From assembly GCA_047605605.1 (NCBI GenBank), contig JASGFG010000050.1:1-28017 (forward strand): DNA of 28,017 bases, given 5' to 3'. The DNA is from JAATGA01 sp047605605. Its GTDB lineage: Bacteria > Pseudomonadota > Alphaproteobacteria > Rhodobacterales > Rhodobacteraceae. Numbering within the stretch: position 1 is the first letter of the stretch; every line of letters starts with the position of its first letter. Shown here piece after piece: positions 8,443-17,262 of the stretch. The position numbers and the translations under genes are program-made. The notes under the pieces are model-generated. The model saw only the letters and a list, made by a program, of their open reading frames with translations. It was not told the DNA's origin and did not search any database.

Positions 8443-8976
8443 ATGCGGGCAGCACGGGGGGGTCTCGCCTTGGCGGGTGCGGCGGTGTTTGCGCTGGCGG
8501 CCTGCGGATCGGGGGGCGAACCGCATCTGATGAACCTGCACCAGACCGGGCAGGGGCCGGACGAATTCGGCATCCTGCCACCCAAGGCCCTGTCGATGCC
8601 GGAAAATCTGGCCCAACTGCCCGCGCCGACGCCAGGCGGGGCGAACCGCACCGATCCCACGCCCGAGGCGGATGCCATCGTCGCACTTGGCGGCCGTCCC
8701 GGCACGCCGGGTGTGGTGCCGGCCTCGGACAGCGGGCTTTACACCTATGCCACGCGCCATGGCGTGCAACCGGGCATCCGCCAGCAGCTGGCGGCCGAGG
8801 ATTACGCCTTCCGCGAAAAGAACGATGGGCGCCTGCTGGAACGGGTGTTCAAGACCAACGTCTATTTCAAGGCCTATTCCTCGCAGGCGCTGGACCAGTA
8901 TGCCGAACTGGCGAAATGGCGGGCGCGCGGGCTGAAGACGCCTTCGGCCCCGCCCGAGGAATCTCTCAAGAAGTAA
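8443..8976 (+). CDS. DUF3035-family lipoprotein (BamF-like)
   Basis: A 177-residue outer-membrane lipoprotein candidate. The signal peptide ends in the lipobox LAAC with C21 as the lipidated residue. The core shows the DUF3035 pattern: GPDEFGIL, a proline-rich LPAPTPGG, NRTDPTPEADAIVALGG, and a C-terminal helical part. Proteins of this family have been named BamF, an alphaproteobacterial accessory subunit of the beta-barrel assembly machine, from work in Caulobacter. That role here is by family resemblance only. It follows lspA by 59 bp and precedes two periplasmic M16 proteins, so the block is envelope-related. Confidence 0.8.
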   Translation: MRAARGGLALAGAAVFALAACGSGGEPHLMNLHQTGQGPDEFGILPPKALSMPENLAQLPAPTPGGANRTDPTPEADAIVALGGRPGTPGVVPASDSGLYTYATRHGVQPGIRQQLAAEDYAFREKNDGRLLERVFKTNVYFKAYSSQALDQYAELAKWRARGLKTPSAPPEESLKK

Positions 8977-9040
8977 CAACCGCGTAGCCGGGGCTTTCCG
9001 CCGCCCTGCCGCCCGCGTAGTCTCGGCCCGGAAACTCTGG

Positions 9041-9046
9041 GGGAGG
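9041..9046 (+). promoter_or_regulatory. Ribosome binding site deciding the first M16 start
   Basis: GGGAGG directly abuts an in-frame TTG at 9047, too close to serve it, but is six bases from the ATG at 9053. The ATG is therefore the start. Confidence 0.6.
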
Positions 9047-9052
9047 TTGCGT

Positions 9053-10447
9053 ATGTTGCGTCGCTCTGGCCGCGCTCTGGCCTTTGGACTTGTCACGCTT
9101 GCGGCGCCCGCACTGGCCGAGGATGTCAGCCATTTCAGTCTGCCCAACGGGCTGGAGGTGGTGGTGATCCAGGATCACCGCGCCCCGGTGGTCACGCAGA
9201 TGGTCTGGTATCGCACCGGATCGGCGGATGAGACGGCGGGCCATTCCGGCATCGCGCATTTCCTTGAACATCTGATGTTCAAGGGCACCGACAAGCTGAA
9301 ACCGGGCGAGTTCTCTGCCACGGTCGAGGCGCAGGGTGGCAATGACAACGCCTTTACCACCTGGGATTACACCGCCTATTTCCAGCGTGTCGCCGCCGAT
9401 CGCCTGCCCCTAATGATGGAGATGGAGGCAGACCGGATGCGCAACCTCCGCCTGCCGGAACAGGATGTGCTGACCGAACGCGACGTGATCCTGGAGGAAC
9501 GGTCGCAACGCACCGACAGTTCGCCCGAGGCGCTGCTGAGCGAGCAGATGCGCGCGGCGCAGTTCATGAACAGCCGCTATGGCGTGCCGATCATCGGCTG
9601 GCGGCACGAGATGGAACAGCTGTCCCGTCAGGATGCGCTGGACTTTTATGGCGCCTATTACGCGCCGAACAATGCGATCCTTGTCGTCGCGGGGGATGTG
9701 ACGCCCGAGGCGGTCAGGGCCGACGCCGAGAAATATTATGGCCCGCTTGCCCCTTCGGATCGGATCAAGCCGCGCCTGCGCCCGCAGGAGCCGCCGCAAC
9801 TGGCCGAACGCCGCCTGACCCTGACCGATCAGCGCGTGTCGGAGCCCTATGTCTACCGCACCTATCTGGCGCCCGAACGCAATCCGGGCGACCAGAAACA
9901 GGCCGCGGCGCTGTCGGTTCTGGCCGAGCTGCTGGGCGGGTCGGGCACCACCTCGGTCCTGGCCAGGGCGCTGCAATTCGGGCCGAATCCCGTCGCCACC
10001 TATTCCTCGGCCGGGTATGACGGCGATACGGTCGACAGCGGCACCTTCAGCCTGTTCGTCATGCCCGTCCCCGGCGTGACGCTGGCCGATGCCGAGGCGG
10101 CGATGGATGCGACGGTAGCGCAGTTCCTGAAGGATGGGGTGAACCCCGACGATCTGGCCCGCATCAAGGCGCAGATCCGCGCCAGCGACATTTATGGCCG
10201 CGACAGCGCCGGTGCGCTGGCCCGCCGCTATGGCGAGGGGCTGGCGATCGGGCTGACCATCGACGACATACGCGACTGGCCGTCGATCCTGCAGGCGGTG
10301 ACGGCCGACGACGTGATGTCGGCCGCACATGCCGTTCTGAACCGTGACAATGCTGTCACCGGCTGGCTGGCCGCCCCCGAAGGCGCGACGCCCGTCCCCG
10401 GCGGTGCGCCGGTCAACCCCGCCGCCCTGCAAGGAGCGACCGAATGA
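9053..10447 (+). CDS. M16 family zinc metallopeptidase (catalytic partner)
   Basis: A 464-residue periplasmic peptidase. A signal peptide ends at APALA (about residue 22). The inverted zinc motif HFLEH (H69, E72, H73) and the downstream acidic ligand in VILEER (E148/E149) are present, so this is the active member of the pair. The N- and C-terminal M16 halves are both present (C-terminal landmark around LAELLGGSGTTSVLARAL). It overlaps the next M16 gene by ATGA, and the two subunits probably form the heterodimer typical of bacterial M16B peptidases. Homologues are called pitrilysin family or insulinase family; the substrate is unknown. Confidence 0.92.
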   Translation: MLRRSGRALAFGLVTLAAPALAEDVSHFSLPNGLEVVVIQDHRAPVVTQMVWYRTGSADETAGHSGIAHFLEHLMFKGTDKLKPGEFSATVEAQGGNDNAFTTWDYTAYFQRVAADRLPLMMEMEADRMRNLRLPEQDVLTERDVILEERSQRTDSSPEALLSEQMRAAQFMNSRYGVPIIGWRHEMEQLSRQDALDFYGAYYAPNNAILVVAGDVTPEAVRADAEKYYGPLAPSDRIKPRLRPQEPPQLAERRLTLTDQRVSEPYVYRTYLAPERNPGDQKQAAALSVLAELLGGSGTTSVLARALQFGPNPVATYSSAGYDGDTVDSGTFSLFVMPVPGVTLADAEAAMDATVAQFLKDGVNPDDLARIKAQIRASDIYGRDSAGALARRYGEGLAIGLTIDDIRDWPSILQAVTADDVMSAAHAVLNRDNAVTGWLAAPEGATPVPGGAPVNPAALQGATE

Positions 10448-11751
10448 TCCTGCGTGCCTTTCTGCTGGTCCTTGCCTTTGCCCTGCCGGCGCGGGCGGAA
10501 CTGAACATCCAGACCGTGACTTCGCCCGGCGGCATCCACGCCTGGCTGGTCGAAGATCACGGCATCCCGTTTACCGCGCTGGAAATCCGCTTTCGCGGCG
10601 GCACTTCGCTGGATGCGCCGGGCAAGCGCGGGGCGGTCAACCTGATGACCGGCTTGATCGAGGAGGGGGCGGGCGATCTCGACTCGCAGGGCTTTGCCGC
10701 GGCGCGCGACAGCCTTGCGGCGGAGTTCGGCTTTTCATCCGATATGGATACCGTCTCGGTCTCGGCCCGGTTCCTGACCGAAAACCGCGATCAGGCGATC
10801 ACGCTTCTGCGCAGCGCGCTGGTTCAGCCGCGGTTTGATGCCGATGCCATCGAACGGGTGCGCGGCCAGGTGCTGGCCGGCCTGCGGCAGGACGACAAGG
10901 ACCCCGGCAAGATTGCGGGCAACCTGTTCGACGCGCGGGTGTTCGGCGCGCATCCCTATGCCACCTCGGGCGATGGCACCGCCGACAGCGTCAAGGCGCT
11001 GACCCGTGACGACATAATTGCGGCATGGAAGGGGGCGCTGGCCCGCGACCGCATCTATGTGGCCGCGGCGGGCGATATCTCGGCGGCCGAACTGGGGCCG
11101 ATGCTCGACCGGCTTCTGGGCGATCTGCCCGCGGCCGGAACGCCGCAGCCGGGCGATGCCGCGCCGGTGTTCAAGGGCGGGATTACGGTGCAGGATTTTC
11201 CCAGCCCGCAATCGGTGGTGATCTTTGGCCAGCAGGGGATCGACGTGAAGGACCCCGACTATTTCGCGGCCAGCCTGTTGAACGAGATCCTTGGGGGCGG
11301 GCGTTTTTCCGCCCGCCTGATGACCGAGGTGCGCGAAAAGCGCGGGCTGACCTATGGCATCGGCAGCTATCTGGCGGGCTATGATCATGCCCGGGTATTG
11401 CAGGGGCAGTTCGCCGCCTCGAACGACAAGGTGGGGCCGGCGATCCAGGTCGTGCGCGACGAATGGGCCAGAATCGCGAAGGACGGCGTGACGCAGGACG
11501 AGTTGGACCACGCCAAGACCTATATGACCGGGGCCTATCCGCTGCGCTTCGATGGCAACGGCCGGATCGCCGGCATCCTTGTGGGGATGCAGATGATCGA
11601 CCTGCCGCCGGATTATCCGAAGATCCGCAATGAAAAGGTGAATGCGGTGACGATGGACGACATCCGGCGCGTGGCCGCCCGGCTGTTGACGCCCGATCAG
11701 CTTTACTTTGTCGTGGTGGGCCAGCCGACGGGCGTGACTTCGACCGAATAG
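10444..11751 (+). CDS. M16 family protein, non-catalytic partner
   Basis: A 435-residue periplasmic protein with signal peptide MILRAFLLVLAFALPARA. It has the M16 fold but no HxxEH: the aligned region reads GAVNLMTGLIEEG (63-75). It keeps the substrate-binding Arg-Tyr pair in REKRGLTYG (R300, Y304). This split of duties, zinc in one subunit and Arg/Tyr in the other, is the known arrangement of heterodimeric M16B peptidases. It overlaps the catalytic gene by 4 bp. Confidence 0.9.
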   Translation: MILRAFLLVLAFALPARAELNIQTVTSPGGIHAWLVEDHGIPFTALEIRFRGGTSLDAPGKRGAVNLMTGLIEEGAGDLDSQGFAAARDSLAAEFGFSSDMDTVSVSARFLTENRDQAITLLRSALVQPRFDADAIERVRGQVLAGLRQDDKDPGKIAGNLFDARVFGAHPYATSGDGTADSVKALTRDDIIAAWKGALARDRIYVAAAGDISAAELGPMLDRLLGDLPAAGTPQPGDAAPVFKGGITVQDFPSPQSVVIFGQQGIDVKDPDYFAASLLNEILGGGRFSARLMTEVREKRGLTYGIGSYLAGYDHARVLQGQFAASNDKVGPAIQVVRDEWARIAKDGVTQDELDHAKTYMTGAYPLRFDGNGRIAGILVGMQMIDLPPDYPKIRNEKVNAVTMDDIRRVAARLLTPDQLYFVVVGQPTGVTSTE

Positions 11752-11766
11752 GCCGCGTGGAAAGCA

Positions 11767-11796
11767 TTGGCAGAATCCGGGTGGGCCTGCTAGAAC
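11767..11796 (+). promoter_or_regulatory. Candidate mutL promoter
   Basis: TTGGCA (11767-11772) and TAGAAC (11791-11796) are spaced by 18 bp, a fair sigma70 match. The start of transcription would fall within a few bases of the mutL ATG at 11804, giving a leaderless or near-leaderless message. Confidence 0.4.
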
Positions 11797-11803
11797 TGGT
11801 GGG

Positions 11804-13654
11804 ATGACGCTTCACGCCCCCAACATGTCCACATCCGACCGCCCGGTGATCCGCCAGTTGGACGAAGGCGCGATCAACCGCATCGCCGCGGGCGAGGTGG
11901 TGGAACGCCCCGCCAGCGCCGTGAAGGAACTGGTGGAAAACGCGCTGGATGCCGGGGCCGCGCGGATTTCGGTGGATGTGGCCGACGGCGGCAAGACCTT
12001 GATCCGGGTGACGGATGACGGCTGCGGCATGACGGCGGACGACCTGCCGCTGGCCGTGGCGCGCCATGCCACCTCCAAGATCGACGGGACGGATCTGCTG
12101 AACATCCATTCCTTCGGCTTTCGGGGCGAGGCTTTGCCCAGCCTTGGCGCGGTCGGGCGGCTGACCCTGACCTCGCGCGCGGCGGGGCATGAGGCCGTCA
12201 GCCTGACGGTGAACGGCGGGCGCATGGGCGAGGTGCGGCCTGCCGCCCTGACCCGCGGCACGGTGGTCGAATTGCGCGACCTGTTCCACGCCACGCCCGC
12301 GCGGCTGAAATTCCTGCGCAGCGACCGGGCCGAGATGCAGGCGATTGCCGAGGTCGTCCGCCGTCTGGCCATGGCCGAGCCGCATGTCGGCTTTACCCTG
12401 CGCGACGTGACCGGCGGGGGCGAGGGGCGGGTGCTGTTCCGCGCCGACCCGCAGCCGGGCGATTTCTTCGACGCGCTGCACGGGCGACTGGCGGGGGTGC
12501 TGGGGCGCGACTTCATCGACAATGCGCTGCGGGTGGATGTGACGCGCGACGGGCTGCACCTGACCGGCTATGCCGCGCTGCCGACCTATTCGCGCGGGTC
12601 GTCCGCCGCGCAATTCGTGTTCGTGAACGGGCGCCCGGTGCTGGACCGGATGCTGCTGGGGGCGCTGCGGGCGGCCTATTTCGACGTGCTGAGCCGCGAC
12701 CGCCATCCGGCGGCGGTGCTGAACCTGTCCTGCGACCCCGAACGGGTGGATGTGAACGTCCACCCCGCCAAGGCAGAGGTGCGGTTCCGCGAGCCCGATC
12801 TGGCGCGCGGGATCATCGTCTCGGGCCTGAAATCGGCGCTGGCGGGGGCGGGGCATCGGGCATCGACCACCGTTGCGGGCGAGACTTTGGCCGCGATGCG
12901 CCCCGAGGCGGTGCAGATGGCCCTTGGCCCCCGCGGTTGGCAGCTAGAGCGACCGTCCACCGCCACGCTGACGCGCGCCTTTGGCTTGCAGGCCCCCGAG
13001 GCACTGCCGACCGGGTTTGCCGAACTGCCTGCCGCCCGCGTCGAACCCGCTCCGTTGGCAGAGGCCGACCAGTCCCGCCCCCTTGGCGCCGCCCGTGCGC
13101 AACTGCATGAAAACTGGATCATCGCCCAGACCGAGACCGGCTTTGTCATCGTCGACCAGCACGCCGCGCATGAACGGCTGGTCTATGAACGGCTCAAGCG
13201 CCAGATGGCGGAAAAGGGCATCGCCGCGCAGGCCCTGCTGATCCCCGAAATCGTCGAGCTTTCGCCCACCGATGCCGCGCGCCTGCTGGAGGCGGCGGCG
13301 GATCTGGCCGCCCTTGGCCTGGTCCTGGAGCCCTTTGGCGGCAGCGCCGTGGCGGTGCGCGAGGTGCCCGCCATTCTGGGGCAGGTCGATGCGCAGGCTC
13401 TGGTCCGCGACGTGCTGGACGAACTGGCCGATCTGGGCGACAGCCATCTGGTGCGGGCGCGGATCGACGCGGTGCTGAGCCGGATGGCCTGCCACGGCTC
13501 GGTCCGGTCGGGGCGCCAGATGCGGGCCGAGGAAATGAACGCCCTTCTGCGCGAGATGGAGGCGACGCCGAACTCGGGTCAGTGCAACCACGGCCGTCCC
13601 ACCTATGTGGAACTGAAATTGCACGACATTGAACGGCTGTTCGGACGGCGATGA
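11804..13654 (+). CDS. mutL: DNA mismatch repair protein MutL (endonuclease type)
   Basis: A 616-residue mismatch-repair coordinator. The N-terminal GHKL ATPase has E42 and N46 (KELVENALDAG), DDGCG (71-75) and GFRGEAL (105-111). The C-terminal domain carries the metal-binding nuclease motif DQHAAHERLVYE from residue 451, plus ACHG (C563) and CNHGRP (C594). It should therefore nick DNA itself, as expected for bacteria lacking MutH. The middle linker (about 350-430) is Pro/Ala-rich. An alternative ATG at 11825 is possible; neither has a strong ribosome site. The stop overlaps rmuC by ATGA. Confidence 0.95.
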   Translation: MTLHAPNMSTSDRPVIRQLDEGAINRIAAGEVVERPASAVKELVENALDAGAARISVDVADGGKTLIRVTDDGCGMTADDLPLAVARHATSKIDGTDLLNIHSFGFRGEALPSLGAVGRLTLTSRAAGHEAVSLTVNGGRMGEVRPAALTRGTVVELRDLFHATPARLKFLRSDRAEMQAIAEVVRRLAMAEPHVGFTLRDVTGGGEGRVLFRADPQPGDFFDALHGRLAGVLGRDFIDNALRVDVTRDGLHLTGYAALPTYSRGSSAAQFVFVNGRPVLDRMLLGALRAAYFDVLSRDRHPAAVLNLSCDPERVDVNVHPAKAEVRFREPDLARGIIVSGLKSALAGAGHRASTTVAGETLAAMRPEAVQMALGPRGWQLERPSTATLTRAFGLQAPEALPTGFAELPAARVEPAPLAEADQSRPLGAARAQLHENWIIAQTETGFVIVDQHAAHERLVYERLKRQMAEKGIAAQALLIPEIVELSPTDAARLLEAAADLAALGLVLEPFGGSAVAVREVPAILGQVDAQALVRDVLDELADLGDSHLVRARIDAVLSRMACHGSVRSGRQMRAEEMNALLREMEATPNSGQCNHGRPTYVELKLHDIERLFGRR

Positions 13655-14811
13655 TCACCCTTGGCGACACGACCTATGCGTGGAACGACCCCGTCGTCCT
13701 GATCGTCAGCGGGGTGCTGGTGGTGCTGTTCCTGCTGCTGGCGCTGGTGCTGCGCGCCACGGCGCGGTCGGCGGCGATGGTGGCGCCGCTGGCGCGTGAC
13801 ATCGGCTGGATGGGCAGCCGGGTGCAGGCCTTGTCGGACGGGCAGGAACGGCTGGCGGGCGGCCTGCACCATGTGTCCGAGGCGCAGGCTGCCAGCCAGA
13901 CCCAGATGCTGCGCCTGATGGAACAGCGTCTGGCCGAGGTGCAGCGCAACATGGGGGAAAGCCTGCATGGCACGGCCACGCGGACAGCGCGGTCGCTGGG
14001 CGAGTTGCAGCAACGGCTGGAAACCATCGACAAGGCGCAGGCGAATATCGAGAAACTGTCAGGCAACGTGCTGTCCTTGCAGGATATTCTTTCCAACAAG
14101 CAGACGCGCGGGGCCTTTGGCGAGATCCAGCTGAACGACATCGTGCAAAAGGCGCTGCCGTCGGACAGCTATACGCTGCAGGCGACGCTCTCGAACGGGC
14201 GGCGGGCGGATTGCCTGATCCACCTGCCCAACCCGCCGGGGCCGATCGTCGTCGATGCCAAATTCCCGCTGGAAGCCTATGAGGCGCTGCGCCGCGCCGA
14301 AACCCCGGGTCAAAAGACCGAGGCCGAACGCCTGCTGCGCGGGGCGGTCCGGGCGCATATCAAGGCGATTGCCGAACGCTATATCCTCGAAGGCGAAACG
14401 GCGGATGGCGCGCTGATGTTCCTGCCGTCCGAGGCGGTCTATGCCGAACTGCACGCCAATTTCCCCGAGGTCGTGCGCGAGGGGTTTGCGGCCCGCGTCT
14501 GGATCGTGTCGCCCACCACCTGCATGGCGACGCTGAACACCATGCGCGCCGTGCTGAAGGATGCGCGGATGCGCGAACAGGCCGGGGCGATCCGCACCAC
14601 CCTGCGCCAGCTGCACCGCGACGTGGAGCTGGTGGTGGAACGGGTCGACAAGCTGGCCACCCATTTTGGGCAGGCGCGGGCCGATCTGGACCAGATCTCC
14701 ACCGCCGCGCAGCGGGCGGGCAAGCGCGCCGCGCGGCTGGACAATTTCGACTTCGAGGAACTGGCGCCCAACGATCCGACACCGCTTCTTGGCCCGCAGG
14801 CGGCGGAATGA
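13651..14811 (+). CDS. rmuC: DNA recombination protein RmuC
   Basis: A 386-residue protein with one N-terminal transmembrane helix (about 14-36), a long coiled-coil region (about 50-148) and the RmuC domain (about 150-350). The RmuC domain contains a PD-(D/E)XK-like core: GAFGEIQL (E158), RADCLI (D187) and VVDAKF (D202, K204). RmuC limits sequence inversions in E. coli and is a presumed nuclease. It overlaps mutL and the following HutD gene by ATGA on both sides, placing it in a DNA-repair operon. Confidence 0.92.
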   Translation: MITLGDTTYAWNDPVVLIVSGVLVVLFLLLALVLRATARSAAMVAPLARDIGWMGSRVQALSDGQERLAGGLHHVSEAQAASQTQMLRLMEQRLAEVQRNMGESLHGTATRTARSLGELQQRLETIDKAQANIEKLSGNVLSLQDILSNKQTRGAFGEIQLNDIVQKALPSDSYTLQATLSNGRRADCLIHLPNPPGPIVVDAKFPLEAYEALRRAETPGQKTEAERLLRGAVRAHIKAIAERYILEGETADGALMFLPSEAVYAELHANFPEVVREGFAARVWIVSPTTCMATLNTMRAVLKDARMREQAGAIRTTLRQLHRDVELVVERVDKLATHFGQARADLDQISTAAQRAGKRAARLDNFDFEELAPNDPTPLLGPQAAE

Positions 14812-15323
14812 TCCGGCACCTGACGCGCGCCGATTACCGGGTGATGCCATGGGCCAACGGGCGCGGGCAGACGGTCGAGATGATCCGGGTGGACGGTCCC
14901 GCCGGGATGCTGTGGCGGCTGTCGCTGGCCTCGGTGGTCGAGGACGGGCCGTTCTCGATCTTTCCGGGCATCGCGCGGAACCTGACGGTGCTGACTGGCC
15001 CCGGCTTTGACCTGCTGGGAAAGGGGATTCGCCTGCGCGCCGATCCCTTGGTGCCGGTGGCGTTTTCCGGCGAGGCCGGACTGCGGGCCGCAGGGGTGAC
15101 GGCGGCGAGCGAGGATTTCAACGTGATGACCGCCCGCACGCTGCCGAGCCCACAGGTCTGGCTGCAAGCGCCGGGCGCGGTGGCGGCGGGGGGCACGCTG
15201 TGCCTTCTGGCGCTGGAGGACGGCGACGGTATCGCCGCGCATGACCTGCTGATCGGCGATCAGGCGGTGACGGCGGCCGTGCCTTCGCTTGCCGTGCGGC
15301 TGGATGTGCCGTTCCCTGCATAG
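14808..15323 (+). CDS. HutD/Ves family protein
   Basis: A 171-residue cupin-like protein. The family signature PWANGRGQTVEMI sits at residues 14-26, followed by WRLSLASV, FSIFPGIARNLTVL and the C-terminal RLDVPF. HutD is linked to histidine utilisation and Ves to a cold response in E. coli, but the biochemical function is not settled, and no hut genes are in this window. Its ATGA overlap with rmuC makes it the last gene of the mutL-rmuC operon. Confidence 0.85.
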   Translation: MIRHLTRADYRVMPWANGRGQTVEMIRVDGPAGMLWRLSLASVVEDGPFSIFPGIARNLTVLTGPGFDLLGKGIRLRADPLVPVAFSGEAGLRAAGVTAASEDFNVMTARTLPSPQVWLQAPGAVAAGGTLCLLALEDGDGIAAHDLLIGDQAVTAAVPSLAVRLDVPFPA

Positions 15324-15344
15324 GGGCAGCCGAGCGAAGGCAAG

Positions 15345-15367
15345 CCCCTTCCACGTCGAGGAAGGGG
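15345..15367. terminator. Hairpin in the convergent gap, candidate bidirectional terminator
   Basis: An 8-bp perfect stem CCCCTTCC/GGAAGGGG with a 7-nt loop (15353-15359) lies between the HutD stop at 15323 and the caspase-like stop at 15402. No T-run of note follows on either strand, so it may act only weakly or with other factors. Confidence 0.4.
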
Positions 15368-15401
15368 AAGGGGCGTGCGTGCACGCAGGGCGGCCGGTGC
15401 G

Positions 15402-17057
15402 TCATTCCCCCAGCTTCAGCACCCCGTCGGCCAGCAGGCTGACCATGGTGCGCTGGTCCAGATAGCCGGTCGCGGGCAGATCGCGCGCGGTCTGGAACCG
15501 CCGGATCGCGCGGCGGGTTTCCTGATCGAAGACGCCGTCCGCAGGGCCGGGGGCAAAGCCCAGTTGATCCAGCCGCGCCTCGATCAACTGCCGCGCGGCG
15601 GGGGACAGGGCCAGCCCGTCCTCCTCCCCCTGCCAGCGGGCGCGGTCGTCGGTTTCGGCGGCATCCGCCTGAAGCCCGTCGATGCGGGCCTTGGCTTCCT
15701 CGGCAAAGGCGCCCTTGGGAAAGGCCACCAGGTATCCGGTGTAGCTGGCCATCGTATTGCCCTGCACGGCCACGTCCCATGCGGCGCGGTCCTTGGCGGC
15801 GGCCTGTTCGCGGGCGGCGGCTTCGATCGCGGCCAGCCGGTCCTTGGCCACATCGGCGAACAACCCGTCGGGATAGCGTTTGACATAGGCGCGCAATCCC
15901 GCCTCGTCCCCCGCAGCCCCCGTCTGGTTCCAGTAAAGCTGGTCCTGACGGTCCTGTTCGGCCTTGCGCGCCTGCGCCTCGGCTTCCAGCGCCTTGGCGC
16001 GGGCGTCCGACTGGGACAGCAGCAGGGTGATCTGGTCGCGGGTCAGATAGGTCGTCGGCTCTGCCGCGTTCTTCTTCTGCCAGGCGGCGATGGCATTGCG
16101 AGAGCCTGCGCCGAACAGCCCGTCGATGCCGCGCGGGTCGAAATCCAGCAGCGACAGCGCGCGTTGCACCGCCCGCCGGTCGTCGCGCGACAGGGTCAGC
16201 GCATCTTCGGCCAGCCGCGCCTGACGGCCGGGCTCGGCCCGGATGCGGGCGGCCTCGGCCTTGGCGGATTCGGCATAGCGGCCTGCGGGATAGCGTTTCA
16301 GATAGGCGTCATAAGCTTCGGGCGTGGCCTGCGCCTCGGCCGATTGCCAGAAGATCGTCTCGGCGTCCGGGGTGGCGGGAATGACCGAAGGATCGGACGG
16401 GTCGGCCGGACGGAACGGCAGGATGGTGGACAGGAACCCCTCGGCCCGCAGATCGCCCGCGCCGGCCAGCATCACCGGCAGGCTCTGCCCGCGGGCGGGC
16501 AGAGTCCGCGCGGCGAAATCGGCAATCCGCGCCGCATCGCCGGAAATCACCGTCACCCCCTGCGGCACCTCCAGAGGTCCGAGGCCGGGTTGCAGTCCCA
16601 CGCCCAGTGGCAGCCGCCGCGCCTCGGTTCCCAGCAGGACGACGGCGCCGCCGGGTTGCAGGGCGGCAATGTCCAGCACGGTCGCGACGGGAATCGCCAC
16701 CCCGCCGATCGCTGCCACATCCGGCAGATGGCTTTCGGTGCCGACAAACCAGCTCTGGCTGCCGGAATGGGCAAAATGGCCGGACAGAAGGATGACCAGC
16801 CGCCCCTCGCCCGACCCCTCCGTCACCAGCTGCGACAACCGCTCGCGGATCTGATCCGACGGCAGATCGCTGGCCGAGACGACGCTGAAACCCGCGGTCT
16901 GAAACGCCCGCGCCGCCAGGCCCGCGGCATCCGCGCCGGTGATATTGGCCGCCTCCGCATAGCGGGAATTGCCGATCACCAGCGCCCGATCATCGGCCAT
17001 TGCGCAGACCGGGGCAAGCACCAGCAGCGCCCCTATGGAATATGCCTTGAACCTCAT
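15402..17057 (-). CDS. Caspase-like domain protein with TPR-like repeats and two peptidoglycan-binding domains
   Basis: A 551-residue exported protein with signal peptide MRFKAYSIGALLVLAPVCAMA. Residues about 23-215 resemble a caspase-like p20 fold: RALVIGNSRYA at 24-34 and the histidine strand LLSGHFAH (H94). Where a D-x-C is expected the sequence is LLGTEARR (143-148), with E145 at the Cys site, so peptidase activity is doubtful. Three similar segments of about 37 residues follow (237-272, 375-412, 427-463), each with Y-x-K-R-Y-P-x-G or a close variant. Peptidoglycan-binding-1 domains lie at about 293-346 and 487-543. The start at 17057 follows GGGAGAGG and begins the signal peptide. It is divergent from another peptidoglycan-binding protein. 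A periplasmic scaffold role is inference. Confidence 0.78.
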   Translation of the reverse strand: MRFKAYSIGALLVLAPVCAMADDRALVIGNSRYAEAANITGADAAGLAARAFQTAGFSVVSASDLPSDQIRERLSQLVTEGSGEGRLVILLSGHFAHSGSQSWFVGTESHLPDVAAIGGVAIPVATVLDIAALQPGGAVVLLGTEARRLPLGVGLQPGLGPLEVPQGVTVISGDAARIADFAARTLPARGQSLPVMLAGAGDLRAEGFLSTILPFRPADPSDPSVIPATPDAETIFWQSAEAQATPEAYDAYLKRYPAGRYAESAKAEAARIRAEPGRQARLAEDALTLSRDDRRAVQRALSLLDFDPRGIDGLFGAGSRNAIAAWQKKNAAEPTTYLTRDQITLLLSQSDARAKALEAEAQARKAEQDRQDQLYWNQTGAAGDEAGLRAYVKRYPDGLFADVAKDRLAAIEAAAREQAAAKDRAAWDVAVQGNTMASYTGYLVAFPKGAFAEEAKARIDGLQADAAETDDRARWQGEEDGLALSPAARQLIEARLDQLGFAPGPADGVFDQETRRAIRRFQTARDLPATGYLDQRTMVSLLADGVLKLGE

Positions 17058-17262
17058 GCCTCTGCCTCTCCCGTGTGCGTCGCGTTTCAGCCTGCCATGC
17101 CGCCCGCTGGCCGCAAAGTCACATGAGTGAAAAGCCGCCGAACCCCCAAGGTTCCCTCCGTCTGGCGTTGCCTTGGATCTGCCCGCTGTCATACCTTTGT
17201 AGTGTTGCGGTTACATGGGCATTGGCCGAATCTGGCGGGGATTTCAGCAGGGAGACAGGCGA
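17058..17262. promoter_or_regulatory. Divergent intergenic region of two peptidoglycan-binding-domain genes
   Basis: This is the longest non-coding gap in the window (205 bp) and must contain both start regions. On the plus strand TTGCCT (17168-17173), then 17 bp and ATACCT (17191-17196), is a weak promoter candidate. On the plus strand the RBS for the right-hand gene is GGGAG near 17250-17254. I saw no clear operator repeat. Confidence 0.3.

Noticed and set aside
9047..9049. TTG at 9047 as the start of the first M16 gene
   Set aside because: The GGGAGG directly abuts it with no spacer, while the ATG six bases further has correct spacing and gives a normal signal peptide.
15375..17126. A 583-codon plus-strand open frame opposite the caspase-like gene
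   Set aside because: Composition is Gly/Arg/Gln-rich and domain-free, while the minus strand has a signal peptide and peptidoglycan-binding domains.
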